From: Phoma sp. XZ068
Lineage: Eukaryota; Ascomycota; Dothideomycetes; Pleosporales; Didymellaceae
NCBI GenBank assembly: GCA_004835665.1
Contig: ML240445.1
Location: forward strand, 868,001-932,000
Reading direction: 5' to 3'
DNA length: 64,000 bases
The notes below the pieces were generated by a model. It did no database searches, was not told where the DNA came from, and saw only the letters and a list, made by a program, of their open reading frames with translations. Numbering within the stretch: position 1 is the stretch's first letter; each line of letters opens with the position of its first letter. Shown in pieces: positions 21,191 through 34,300 of the stretch. The position numbers and the translations under genes are program-made.

Positions 21191-22048
21191 TCACTTTCCC
21201 CCGATGGAATCAATTCCAAGGATCGATACCTGGACAATTGCAAATACGCCGATGATCACCGCGGACACTCCAATTCCAACTTGAGCATCCTTTGCCCAAA
21301 GTCCAGCAGCAAACCCAATTATGGAAGATAGCAATACCACGACAACAAGGAGACTAATCACTACTGCTTTGCCGATAGCCAATTTTATGAGGATAGCGTG
21401 ACAGGAACCGCCATCCAAGATGAATTGTTGATTCATCAAGGCGAAGTTTGAACCGCGGAGAAGGAGTGGGTTATTGAATGCTGCAGCGAGGTCTGGACGA
21501 GCTGTACTGGCGTCAACGATCACTTCGCGAGGATAGTCTTGAGCCTCCAGGTCTCCAATGCAGAGCTGTTTTGATCGCTTAGCAGGGTTAATTCCAGACT
21601 ACAGACAACTTACGGGAGATACTGTCGCATCCTCCAGCACAACGCGCGTATGGAACCATCGTTGGACAGGGCGATTCGCTTCATATTCTCTCCTGATCAA
21701 GTTCATGATTGTCGCACCTGTCTGCCCACGCGGTATCCGTAGCGTGTGCAATCGCGTTTGACCTTTGATGGGGATTGCTAGGAGCCATTCCGCATCTTCT
21801 GCCAAGAACTTTGTAACCCGAGGGCTAGAGGCTGCGATGGCGCTGACAGAATGGTTATCGATTGTGGGTGACATGCAGAAGGTTTTCATAAAGCTGAATA
21901 TGGTTGAGGATGCACTTGCCTCAAAGTTCGGAGTTTGGTTCGGTTTGATCGCTATCATATATAACTTCTCAGGCCGAATGTTTCTGAACCAGATCCGTTG
22001 AGCTACTACACTCAAGTGCGAACTGACCGAGACGTAGAAAATGTGCAT
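21191..22048 (-). CDS. Hypothetical membrane protein, two exons
   Basis: Exons are 22048-21614 and 21565-21191. The 48 bp intron has a GTAAGT donor, a GCTAAGC branch-like site and an AACAG acceptor, and the joined frame gives 269 residues. The N-terminal two thirds are soluble (LAEDAEWLLAIPIKGQTRLH, IMNLIRREYEANRPVQRWFH). The C-terminus has two strongly hydrophobic helices (KAVVISLLVVVVLLSSIIGF and IGVSAVIIGVFAIVQVSIL). I do not recognise the family. The true start could be a later Met (for example MIAIKPNQ). The spliced reading frame and clean membrane segments support a real gene, but no function can be given. Confidence 0.6.
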
Positions 22049-22443
22049 AGTCGAAAGAGTCGCGTTCGCTTTTCCTCTGTTGCGAGTACACAGGAGCTTC
22101 GATATTCAAGAGCGCGAAGTTTCGCACTCTAACATAGCGAATTTACAACATACTTTCAGTACTTGACAGTGCTCAATGGGGCGAAAGCTGTATCAGGCTG
22201 TGCTGAGCGAGGACGTCACGGTACATGGATCGCTTCGTTGTGGCTGAGGCTGAGTGGATATGAGCGAATCAGCACACCAAGGCTGCATTGCGCGAACCTT
22301 CGCACTTTATCAAGTTCGCGCCCGCAATCATTCTTCTTTTTCAGCCCACCGAAAATCTAAACTTATTCTTCTGCTACCTCCATCCTCACATCCGGTGAAC
22401 GGTCTTACTTAGAGCTGATAGCATCTGAACGGCTTCCATTCGG
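22049..22443. other. Divergent promoter region
   Basis: About 0.4 kb lies between the hypothetical membrane protein gene and the plus-strand zinc-cluster gene. It contains no coding feature that I can support. Confidence 0.5.
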
Positions 22444-25061
22444 ATGTTAAGTAGGTTCCAGGCCCGTTCTCGAGCTTCTTACAAACCGCAGCTCCCTTCA
22501 CTTGAGCTGCGCAATCGAGAGATGGATTGTTACCACCATTCGAGTCCAGGACCCCAAGATGCAACCATCACAATACCCGTCGAACGCGCACAGCCAGAAT
22601 TCGAGAACTGGTCAACATTGGACCGCTGCGAGATCGATACTAGGCTCGAACCTGATGAAAAGTACTTCCATTTCACCGAATCAACCGAATTTCTAAATAC
22701 GGATTCTGTTCCTTTATACTCGAGGAACACAGAAATTTCGCCAGACAGTGGTTATGGCAGCTTGCATCGACGTGATAGTCCTGATTCAGTTTGGGATGAG
22801 GTAAAGCCTGTCGCCCTCCAAATGCCGTAATTCACAGTCAAACTAACCGATCTAGAGGTACCCTGGTGGAAACCTACTTCTTCTGGTCATAACACACCAC
22901 CAATTCAATTGGCAGGCAGCAGACAGCAGAACGGGAGAGGAAGCAATAAGCTCGCTGATGATGCCAACCGAAGAACACCGTGCGATATGTGTCAAAAACG
23001 ACATCTAAAATGCGATGGAGGTAATCTTTGTTCACGATGTCAAGCTAACGGTTCTGATTGTAGTTACATCAAGTCACGACGTGGATGGAAGAGCAAGGGA
23101 AAACGCGCCATAGATGAAGTCGAGGAACATGAGTCGACAGAGCAGCGTAGCTATTCCAAAGTCAAGTCCTGGTTCGGCGCCTTTGAGATTACACCACCGC
23201 CACCCAACTCACCCAATTGGATCAGTGCCCCGGCTGAAAACCAGCTCAGTATCACACCCAAGATGCAGATTACCTACCCCATCGATAGGCTCCCTTCAAA
23301 CGGCTGCACCTCTCCTGTCACGCGCGAGCGCTCTCTCGAACAGTTTCTCAACAGCTGTGATCGGATCACATCTGGAGTTACTGCTGAAGTTTTCACGGGA
23401 CCAAGGAACACAAACTATGACGGTACAGATGTCTCAGATGGCTATAAAGCGACACAAGCCACTAAATCCGCTACTGGAGACTTTTATGAAGATGACATTG
23501 AAGTCGACAATGGTCCGAACGATGTTTTCACATATCGTACAGCATTTCTCTACTTCGGATTGTATAAATACTCGGTTCATTCTCCGTCTTCAGAAGCCCA
23601 AGACTCTCCTGGTGATTCTAGCGGGGCCAGTTCAAGCAGTGGCAACCTATCCGCATCAACATACACCGCATCGTCTGATTTTCTTGGCAGTAAATCATCT
23701 TCAGCCACGAAAATCAACAGCATAGCAGGGTCTAACAATGCATCATCTAATGCGAGCCCACTGGCAACCGCACGACCTCCGCGTGCAGACCAGGACTGCA
23801 AGCCTCTGGACTTGCTTTGCTGGCATTCTGCCATGGGTATCAAATGTAAAGGCAGGACCGGGCGCTCACACGAAGTTCGTCGTCTATATATGTGCGTTCA
23901 CCAGACCACACAGTTGTGATCATTTGTGCTAACTCTGAAAGCGACCACTCTGTGTCACGCAAGACATCGAACAACCACAGACTCTCTCCTCCATGTGGGC
24001 GTTGTGAGCTGCTCTTTCCAGACAGTGTCACTGCATCAGAACACGCGGCTATATTGCAGTCGGATAATCCGTGCTCGAGGCTCGAAAAGGAAGATCTCAC
24101 GAGGCGAAATGCGATCGTCGAACGTTGCGGGATTAGTCCAACGAAAGAGGCCGCGATAAAGAAAGCCCTTCGCAATTTCCGCGGTGGTAACTCAAAAGCG
24201 GCACAAACACCTGTGCTGCCAGAAGGATGCACATCCGAACACTTCAGTACGTGGGTGATGCGAAACATTCCTCTCTACATTGGCGAATCAAATACGCAAG
24301 AGGAAACTGCGATGAAGGAGTTGAGCCAGTGGTACATCTACTTCCATGTCATGTTTCCGGGCGAAACAATACCGCCAAACCCATGTAAGTACCTCCAGCT
24401 ACTTATAAACGCAATAATGGGCTCACCAGTCAAAGTTGCAGAGTCGACCGAATTCCGTTACCGCCGTCTGTTGGATTTACTGAACGTAGGCTTGGCAGAC
24501 GCGGCAGCATGTGGGACTATGCCTCAACTGACGACTGAGCAACAGGCTACTTTCAGTGCAATATTCAAAACCGCCATCGATACTTTGGATGCTGAAATGT
24601 TGAAAGAGAAGAGCAGAGCGGGTGGCAGCACCAAGGCGTGGTCAAGGAAACGGCGCAGGCTCGATGAGAGAAGCACCGAGCTTTCGACAGTGTCATCGCC
24701 AACACCTCCCGTACTGTCTGAAACCGCAAGGCCGGAACCATGCGAGCCGCAATCCACTGCAGAAGATGTCGCTTCGGGTTCTGCATCGACCATGTGCCCC
24801 AGACCTGCATCTACCATGTGCCCCGGCTCTACATCTACCACAAAGTTCTTATCTTCTACCCTCCCGCATCATCCAGAATCCACTTTCCCTTACTCTCTAG
24901 ACTCCCTTCTTCAACCCTTCTCAACAGGATTCGAGCAATTCACCGGGACTGAGCCATCCTATGGCGATCTCGTACAGGTGGACTGTATAGATGCATGGGC
25001 TTTCGATGACTCTAAGAATTACAATTTCATGGAAAATACACAAGAGACTACCAGACAATAA
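22444..25061 (+). CDS. Zn(II)2Cys6 protein with C-terminal C2H2-like module, probable transcription factor
   Basis: Exons are 22444-22800, 22858-23891 and 23942-25061, all phases consistent, giving 836 residues. A second in-frame ATG at 22522 could be the start. The zinc cluster is CX2CX6CX5CX2CX6C (PCDMCQKRHLKC..LCSRC..DC), followed by a basic segment (KSRRGWKSKGKR). Next is a Ser-rich low-complexity stretch. The second splice then joins a Cys/His region: CWHSAMGIKC, HEVRRLY|I-DHSVSRKTSNNHRLSPPC, GRCELLF...H....C. This resembles the degenerate C2H2 modules of many fungal proteins. The C-terminus is Ser/Pro/Thr-rich with SASTMCPRPASTMCPGSTST repeats. A 45 bp in-frame segment at 24385-24429 has intron-like ends and might be spliced out. 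The role as a DNA-binding regulator is inferred; the target is unknown. Confidence 0.75.
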
Positions 25062-25722
25062 CGCGATGGATGGGAACGATTACTTCATGATTTAGTTTAA
25101 ATCCCATAATCATGAAGCCACTGTAAACACCGATAACACAGTTCTGAAGCTGTATTCTGCCAATCATTTAAAGTCGTGATATCCCCACTTCATCAATGCT
25201 TAACTTCGTATACGTATACCGCGCATGTTGAACGCACAAAACCCCACACCCACCGCTTCTATCAGTGATGAAACCACAAAATCGACAGTGATTCACACCC
25301 AAAAGTTCCTCTCCACATGTGCACAGAAGCAAAACTGGCACCCGAGATCCTCTATAATGCATCTTAACTACGCTGGGCTGCCATGCATGTTCCTGGCCCG
25401 CGATCGATTTCTACAGATACCATATGTACAGTGGACGATAAAAATGTCCTGTGTGCTTGAGAAACCCAAGAGTACAGAAAGGGCAACGAATGTGTTCATG
25501 CAAACGTCTACGCTGCAAATGGATCGCTTGGTAAATGCTTTGGATATATATGTGAAAATGCCGTGCGAGTGTCAAATTTTCCCTCCTGAGGAGGTGTTGG
25601 TACAATAAATGCATGAAGTAGTCCAAGTATGCCTAGGCAGAAGGCGTCGCTAGTTGGAAATGTCCAAGGTCCGTAACATTGCTATTTTTCCACGAGACTT
25701 TCGGTCCCATTTGGTCAATAAC
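25062..25722. other. Intergenic between convergent regulator genes
   Basis: The 3' ends of two transcription-factor genes face each other here. A 127-codon open frame on the plus strand (25225-25608) has no recognisable features and I do not call it. Confidence 0.55.
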
Positions 25723-28665
25723 TCATCCCTGGCCAGGACCAGGCCATTGGTTTGGATACATGTAGGGACCCGGGGCGTTGGGCATGTACTGCAACATGGG
25801 TTGTACCTGATCGAATGGGTAGCTGGCGCTCGAAAAGCTCTGTTGCGCAGATTGGTTCCATTCGGCTTCGAAGAAAGCCAAGTCGTTTGTAATGAGCGGT
25901 CTATTACCCTCCCTTTCTAGATTCATCAAGGCCTGAGGGTCGTAGGAACTGCTGCCTGGTCCATGATTAGGTCCGGACGTTTGAGTGTATGTGGCTTGTA
26001 GACCATATTGCGGAGTAGGTTGAGGGAAGGTGGGGGTACTGGCAGGGTAACCATAGCTTGGTGATTGTCCATATTGGGGTGGCTGGTTTGGATAAGCCTG
26101 TGATGGTTGCGAGTGCTGCGGCCTTTGGCATATGGGAGCTCCATATAACGATCTGGCCCCATTGGATGTACCAGCGTTGGCGGTCACTTGATCCATTTGC
26201 ACCGGTGTGGTTGCGTTGTTTGGATTGACAGGCGTGAAGGATGAGTTGATCGAAGTAGCAGTAGAATTGCTCCTGCGAGGGTCCTCCCCCTCAGTCTTGA
26301 AGGATATGTCGGGACTTTGCGCGGTGGTATGATCCTCCGATTCTTCTTCGTGTTCTAATTTGCTATACGGCTTATCGTTGGGATGCGTCAGATCTTTCTT
26401 GTCGTGTTGGAGGCTTCCAAACTGTTTGTGTGCCGTTTCGAAGAGTTCTGAGTATATCTTTAAACCGTCGCCATTGTCGCTGGCTGTGCTCTCGGGAGAC
26501 CCTCCAGCGTTCCTCCACTCTTTCCTCTTTGCTGTATAGTGAGACTTTACTTTCTCAAGCTCGATGGACCATATGTTTGCGATTTTGAACTTTAGCTTCA
26601 TGCTATCCAAGACCTGGTTCGTAACATCCCAGGCATTGGGCTCGAGCCGAGAATCTAGCGCACGCGTAGGGTCCATACGAGGGACATGATGGCAGTATGA
26701 AGCTACATCAATCAGTGCCTTCCTTTGTGGGTACTCAGGAACTACTCACCGCACCATGCTGCCTTGTAGACTGCATGTCCAATGAACGGAGACTCAACGA
26801 CAAGATCTCTCTCCTTGAAAGAACGAAGTATGCTGACAAAGTCCCTCACATACTCAAAGCACTCAGTGGCCTTCTCAACCCAATAATTGGGCTGATCTGG
26901 AGGTAACGGTTCGGTCACTAGCGGATCGTCCATTGGGCCTTGTGGCTTCGACAATCGAAAAGGAAAAGCGGCTAGATACTCGGGAGCAAGATATGTTGTG
27001 GACAGTGTGAGGATGGCGTGTATCAGGAAATATGTCCGTGAGTTACCAGAAGGAGGCCCGTAAATGTGGTTTTCCGTGTTGAGGGCCGTGAGCCGAAGCT
27101 CATCTGGTAGCTCCTCTTTGATATCCTTGAGACGTTTGTCAAGATGGTAGTACGTTGTTTTGGTGTTCCAGGGTCCAACGTTTTCGGGTTCCGATCTGCC
27201 ACAGTTAGTGATGAGTTGCAGTAGTAATCGGCATTTCAAAGCCATACCGTCTACCTCGGTTGTTCGCCCATTTTGTCACATCGGAGAAGTGATCGAGTGC
27301 AAAGATGAATCGCCCGAGCATACCATCGTCCTCGCGGTCTTCCCATTCGATCCTGTCAGAGTTCTGCCCACTGTGGCGTTGTAGAGAGTCCTGATGTATC
27401 TTGCGCCGGTCTGCATACTCTTGGTCAGGCTCTCCGAAAAACCTTGTCTTAACGGCCCGGCCAGACATAAAGTTCTTATCACTACATGGGATCTGAATTG
27501 TGCCACGCAGGTCATCTACCTGTAGAATCTTGGGCCGTCTCCGTCCGACACTCAAGTAGCGGTCAAGGATGAAACAACTCCAGAATGTACGGCGCCGAGA
27601 TTCTTGTCGGATAAAGCGGTCGCGTTTCGAAGCTGCGTCTTCTTTATCGTGTCCTTGATCCAGCTCCTCATCGTACTGATAGTCATTCATTTGGGCGAAG
27701 TTCACCGCCGTCCTAATTAGCATATAACCGTTGCGGCTATGACACGCAGTCCACTCATGATATCCAAGCATGAGAAACGCCTGAATTTGTTGCATAGCTG
27801 ACTCGCCTTCCCCACTGAAGTCGTAGTTGAGGTGCCTGCGTGCGGCTGCGGCATAAAACTCGGCAGTGTCGTATGGACTGTCAGTTTGCGCTACGAGCTC
27901 AGGGTGGAATGGAGATGTCTGTGTCAAGAATGCCAGTACTAATGCAGGGTCGTGGGTGCGTTGCCCTTGAGAATCATGCCCCTTCTCTGACGATGAAACC
28001 GATGCCAGTCTCTGGAGAGGACCGAGGAACGTCCTCTTGTGCAAGAATGAAAATTCCGTTGCGTAATGTTTCTCGTGGATAGCCCACTGCGAACATTAGC
28101 CTAGCAACGAGCGATCAAGCAGTCGACGTACAAGATCATCCCAGACTTTAGGAGTCAGCAGAGGTGATTCAAGAGCATCCTCGAGGGTTCCCAAGCGGCC
28201 TTTGCTGCGAAATGGAGTGCTCGTTGTAGGTACCACAGGGCGTTTGCGTTTCTTTGGTGGTGCCTGGACCCTCCCGTCAGTGCGAGCTCATTGTGATACA
28301 ATGGCGTCGACATACTCGTATCGAGCACAAGTAGACGTCAATACGAGGACTGTCTCTGTCTATGCTCGAGCATGATGTGGTAAACAGATACAAACTGGCA
28401 ATGGTACAAATGTGATCATAGGGAGCCGGAAGCTAGACAGAACGGAAATCGCTCCACATACCTCTTCGCCCGCAGTTGTCACTGTACTTTCACGTCGTTG
28501 AGCATGGTTACTGGTCGTTGGCTGCGGCGCTGGATAGTCGCAAATTTTCTTGCTCGCTACGCACGATTTGCACGGCGCGAGAGCGCCAGTACTGTCGCGG
28601 ATGCCGTTGTTGTCGCATTTGGTTTTGCTGCGTCGGCATCTTGAGCAAGCGATCGATGAGCGCAT
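25723..28665 (-). CDS. Zn(II)2Cys6 transcription factor with fungal-specific middle domain
   Basis: Five exons end and begin at 28462, 28263-28132, 28086-27248, 27195-26750 and 26702-25723, all phases consistent. The first ATG in the exon-1 frame is at 28665 (MRSSIACSRC), which starts the protein right at the zinc cluster. The open frame continues upstream to 29022 without another ATG. The cluster is CX2CX6CX14CX2CX6C (CSRCRRSKTKC...CKSCVASKKIC), with an unusually long 14-residue loop. A nuclear-localisation-like PPKKRKRP lies in exon 2. The middle-homology region includes FLHKRTF, SGEGESAMQQIQAFLMLGYH, RRRTFWSCFILDRYLSVGRR and GRF. The C-terminus is Gln/Pro/Tyr-rich and ends PNQWPGPGQG, a likely activation domain. 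The regulated pathway is unknown. Confidence 0.88.
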
Positions 28666-31314
28666 CCTTGTCGTTTCTTGCCGTCGACCTGCGGCCTCTG
28701 CACTACCATTAGTGTTGGCAATGAGAGGCCCCGGTGTCTGTAGTGGAGACCCCGAAATTCCCACTGTTGACGGCGTCGTATGGGTCACTGGTGATTGCAG
28801 CACTGTAGGGGACGGCGGTATTTGCTGAGCATTCACGGTGTTCAAAATCTGGCGCTCAGCACCGTTCGTCCGGGGCGACAGCGCGCCCGCGGCGCTAGGA
28901 CCCGTGAAGGCGTTAATTTTGACGGTTTCTTGGGGAGGGTCGCCAGGCTGATAAGGCGATCCTCGGATGGAGTTCGAGACGTTTGCGCGCCTCTCTTCTG
29001 TGACGAACAGCCTCGCGCTCAATACTCAGCGAGGTTGTAACATGAGATGGCGGGTTAGCTGTGCCGAAACGTGCGGGTGGGGAAGGATTCGCGACGACAT
29101 GCAAGGGCCGTCGCTGTGTTGTATCGTCTCCCTGCGCTGTTCCGGGTGTGTGCTAATACTCGAATGTGTGTGATTGCTGCGAGGACTAGAAAGGTATGCT
29201 GCCGGGTGGAGGTTCGGTATTAACGCTGCGCTTCCCTTCGGTCGATAGGCTGGAGCTTTCGCACTAGGTCTCCTTGCATCAACAGGCGCCCGAGCTGCTT
29301 GGGCCGGCGGTACCTTTCCACAGCAAGAAATGATAAATCGCAGCCATTTGCCGTGCCGCCGTACGCACGTCGAAAATCACTTCCTCCGCTCCCGCTAAGC
29401 CAACCTCGACTAACGCCTCCTATTCTTCCAGGGACAAGATCCAAGCAGGCAGGACGTTGATTCTGGGCTCAAACCAACCTCCAGGGTGGTGGCTAGCGGC
29501 ACCCCATGCGGGTCGGCCAGAGATGAACTACTTGCTCCGGATTTTCCCTATCCCGCAATCTTTCTCCATCAATATACATTTCTAAAAGCACCGATAATGT
29601 GATCTGTCATTCTCGAGGAGAGGCGCTGACACGTGGGGTACGATTGCGTGCATCGACAAGGTGTCACCGCTGTATGGCGCACGTAGCGCGCCAAGTCGTC
29701 GCAATCAATCACATCGTCCGCCTTCCAGGCCAGCCGCATCTTGCTTCACCGACCATAATCGTCGAAGTCATCATCTGACCACGTCCTCAGAAACCACCCT
29801 GAAGCAAATGTTCCGCGAATACTAGCCAGCACACCTTGCGTCTCTTCTTTTGTGCGCAAGCCTGATGCGGGGACCCCGTCAGGTTGGTGGTATGATCGGG
29901 CCAGGGTCTGCGCGAGATTCTGTGCGTGTCCGTTACTCGATTAAGATGGCTGTGCATAATCGCTACGGCCTTGCAGGAGGAGCTGGTATTGCATTTGTAT
30001 GAGGTCATCCTCCGATGGTGAAAAGAAAGGCCGCTCGCGTCGGCGTTCAACTCTGATTAGGTGAGAATTACAGGCATTTAAATGCCGATATGACCATCAG
30101 CAATAGAGCTTTTCGTCCTTCGACGGTCTCGGCACAGATGTGGGATGGCTGCAGGACGAACTATAAGCCTGTTCGCCATAGGTCAGCAGCTGCACACGGG
30201 CCTGCTTTAACGTTCAGTCGATCGCTGGGCTTGCCCCTGCACGTAATATGCTCCCCCAGACCCAAAGCAGAGTGTCCAGCCTTGTATTGGATAAGCAACC
30301 TGACATAAGTTGCAGTTGAGATGGTATTGCATTTCGTTGGATTTTTGTCCTCTTGCTATTCGTCGTTCGTACTGGTCCGGTAAAGCTTGTCATACGTGAG
30401 TTGTGTCTGGACCAAGTCATCTCGTCTCGTAGTTGACAAGGCTTGAGGTTCAAGCTGTGCTACAGCTTTCAACTGCACTTCCTCGGTAGGATGTCCCAGT
30501 TCAAATGCAAGCGAGGCATCCACCCGTAAGGCTAGAGGAGCTCGGTTACCGGGAGGCGGGACGACAGGTGACAGGAGAACTGCGCGCTAAGGGCGCGAAT
30601 GCCTTGAGCGTGTGGCGTTTCTTGTGAACCCTTCGGGCTGGTCGAGGGCGAGGTGGGTACGCAAGCCGAGGGCGAACTTGACGGTGGTTTCATGGAATGT
30701 AAAAAGCAAGCATAGTTTGGCAAGTGGTGGTGACGTGTTGCAAAGTAAAAAATACGGAGTGAGTGAATCGAGCGCGTTGCGCCAAGACCAAGGTTGTTGA
30801 ATTGAGGAAAGAGCCAAACGATAGCCAAAACAGAATACAGCAGCTAATCAATGAGATAAAATCTTGTAGCTAGAGTGCGCGAATGATTGTTTCATCTATC
30901 CTGTAACGTGTGGAGCATCATCGTGTCCAAACACCTCAACTTCTGCCAGCTGTTTTTTGAGCACCGTATCATCATGCTTTGCAACATGCCTTACACAACA
31001 CTCACCACGAACCCAAAACCGACCAGCACCTTCCACCAACAACACCGGCCTGCTACGTGGCACCCCTGCCCCTGACTCGCTCCGCTAGTGATGCATTACA
31101 ATTGTTGCTGTCGAAGAACGAAGAGAAAGAAAGGTTCACAAATCCTGGCAACTCCACCTCAAAACGCAACCGCGACTTGCCCAAAGGACATACGATGCTG
31201 GCCACCCCGATGCTAGAAAACCACGCTCATCCTATGCCATCTCGTGTTGCTAAATCGGTCGCAAACGTGACACACCGCGAATAAGCCCAGGGTATCCGAG
31301 GAAAAGCAGCATCC
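28666..31314. other. Possible N-terminal coding extension, then gene-free region
   Basis: Up to 29022 the minus strand is open in frame with the transcription factor and reads like regulator sequence (Ser/Thr/Pro-rich), but without an ATG. The remaining 2.3 kb to the PKC stop codon has only short overlapping open frames and no recognised gene. Confidence 0.5.
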
Positions 31315-34300
31315 TTAATTGAAATCGGCTGAGTAGGAGAAGCCACGGAACTCTTCCTGCATTGCTTGCGACAGAACAGATTGCACAGGTGTAAGGACCG
31401 GCGTTACGCTTGTGAACTCTGTGTCGAAGTTGCTGGTATCGGTAGCGTTCGTGATCGTTGGGATGTAAGGCGGTGCGACACGCTTATGATATATGTCATC
31501 CCAGTTGATGTTCCTAAAGAAGGCGTGGGACATGATCTCCTGCGCGTCGGTGGGACCCGACCCAAGTCGTAGCTCAGGCTCGCGAGTGAGCAGCTTCTGG
31601 AGGATCGAGACGGAGTCGCGGGGCATGTGAATGGGATAGAGAGGTTCATCAGCGAGAATGGCGTCGTAGATCTCGTCCTCATCTTCACCACGGAATGGTG
31701 ACTGCTGAAGAAGCATCTGGTAGATTAGGACACCGAATGCCCACCAATCAACAGCACGGCCATACTTCTTGTCGAGCAAAATCTATCATGCATTAATATT
31801 AAAAGCTAGATACCGTGCGGGGTGAAACTTACCTCAGGAGCCATGAATTCAGGTGTACCACAGAATGTACTGGTAGTCGAGCCATACCACATCTCTTCCT
31901 TGCACAAACCGTAATCGGCAACCTTGACGTGTCCATCCAGGGTGAGTAGAATGTTGTCAAGCTTCAGATCACGGTAAACAACACCGTTTTCATGGAAGTA
32001 TTTTAGCGCAAGACAGGTTTCTGCTGCGTAGAACCTAAGGGATGATAAGCATTCTGTCTCGAAGTACCGAGGGATGCGAGTAGCTTACTGAGCACGCTTG
32101 GTACCAAATTGGCCCCTCTGAATGTGCCACATCAGATCGCCACCACTGATGTACTCCATGACAAAGTAAACTCTCGTCTCAGTCTGGAAGCAGGCATGTA
32201 GGCTGAGCAAGAAGGGGTGTCGTTCTTTGTTAGCAATCAAGAACACTCTCTTCTCTGAGCGTGTACTCTCAACTTCGTCGTTCTCGATGATGAACTCCTT
32301 CTTCAAAACCTTGATGGCGTACAACTGCTTCGTACTCTTGGTCTCCGCAAGCATGACCTTACCAAAGTTACCCTTTCCTAGAACTGCAAGGAAGTTGAAG
32401 TGATCTAGGCCTATTCTTCTTCCAGTTCCTTGCGTATTGGCTGGCGGTGTAACCTTATTTTCGGGAGCCTTAGTCAACGCTGATGCTGGCTGCTGCTGTC
32501 GGGGATCCTGCTTCGCCGGAGGAGGAGGCTGTTGAGGTACAGGCTGGGGTGGTTGAGGATGCGCGAATGATTGTGTGTTGCCATACTGGCCGCCTGACTG
32601 GGGAGAGTAGGGTGGCTGTTGACGCTTGTCAACATCTGCATAGTGCTGTGGGTTGTATGTAGCTTGTTGCGGTGGCGACTGCGGTGTACGCTGTTCCTGC
32701 GGATATCCGCCGGGCTTGGCAGATGGTTGATAATCTGTCTGAGAGCGTCGGTAATCAGGTGCTGCAGTTCCACCCGGAGGTTTCGACATAACAGCAGCCG
32801 CCGCCGCAATTGCTGACTGTGACGACTGTGTACGTCCAGAAGAAGGCCGCTGTGAAGCAGTTGGAGACGTTGGTGCAGTTGAACCACCTGATGAGTAGGA
32901 AGTGCGGGCCGCACCAGAAGCCTGGGAGGACGGCGCAAACGGCTGCGTTCGTTGGCTGGCACCTGGCGCAATGCTTTCGTTCTTTCCGTAGGAGTATCTG
33001 TCAGCCTGTGGCAAAGTCTCTTGACCGGACTGAGGTGACTGTGTTGGAGGTAAGGGTTTCGCTGCCTGCGGTTGGCGTAATGTTCGATTCGTCATAGTCG
33101 GGCCTGAAGCCGATTGCCCTCTTCTGGCCTTCCTGATTTCCATAAGGATTTGATTAGCAACTTCCATTGACATACCGCAAAAGTCGGGCACGAAATGCAC
33201 ACAATGAGCGTGACAAGTAAGACCGCATTCTGCGATGAATTAGCATACACAAGTGACAATTGAATGAGAACAATATACCTGCACACTTCTTCGTCTGCTT
33301 CCGTCCGAGAGGCAGTACATAACCGCAGTGACAGCACCAATTGGCTCCCATGTTTGAGAAGGTCTCGAAGCGATGAGGAATGCGATGGTTAAGTTTAGCT
33401 TCGTCCGGATCCGTTTCGGCGTTCGACTGCGTGATACATTTAGTGACCACCTTAGGGTAACACTTCTTGTGACAAGTGTAGTTGCAGTCGGTACACTGCA
33501 TACCAGCAGAATACTTTAAAAAGTCGCCGCACAGAGCGCAGCGCATGATGTTGTAGAACTGCTGCTGCACGAACTTGTGTCCGTACTGCTCAACGACATC
33601 TTCCTTGCGCTGACGCACAGCACCCTTTCGACCAAGACCAACATCGAATGGTGTCTTGTTCTGCGTGTGTTTGGCGAAAGCCATTGTAAGGTGGATGCGT
33701 CCAACCGGCTCCAGCGAAAACCAGTCATCGATCATAATTGGTCCTGTCTGGGGTTGTGCACCCCCCGTTGGCCTCATGCCTCCTGGTCCTGCAGATGCTC
33801 CGCCTGCAGGGGTTTGTCCTGGAGGCGGCTGGAATTGAAGGTCTGGTTGAATTCCTGCATGTCCTCCCATCTTGTCTGCAGCAACCCAGCCAGAGGTTTG
33901 CAGTTCGGTTTCAATCTTCTTTCGGCGCATCTCCTCAGCAATGTCGGATATGCGGACCCAAAGCATGCCAATAGGAAGTGCATGATCACCAGTCTTGTCG
34001 TACACAGTGATCTCGATCTCATTCGCCTTGTCAATATCAAACTCATGTCTCTCTTCGATCCAACGGTCGTTCCTGGAGGGCTTGGTACGTCCTTTGATAG
34101 CGTCTTCGACCTTGATGTTGATGAATGTCTCGGGTCCTCGACTAAAGCGACCGGTAGCTGCGTGGTCAACATCGGCGACAGCGTGGACTGTTAGAGAAAG
34201 GTGACCGCTCAGCGGCTTCCTCTGACTGGGCACGCTTAGGCTGTCATCTGCAAAGGGAGTCAGTCACAGTCGCGTGCAGAGAGCCAAGAGCTTACCATCG

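Noticed and set aside
14747..22048. A biosynthetic gene cluster around the A-T-R-SDR enzyme
   Set aside because: Its neighbours are SEC13, a SLATT protein and an unknown membrane protein, with no tailoring enzymes or transporter. The enzyme fits choline metabolism better than a secondary-metabolite cluster.
24385..24429. Possible 45 bp intron inside exon 3 of the zinc-cluster gene
   Set aside because: It has GTAAGT..CACCAG ends and is divisible by three, but the frame reads through, there is no clear branch site, and no homologue was available to decide. Kept as coding.
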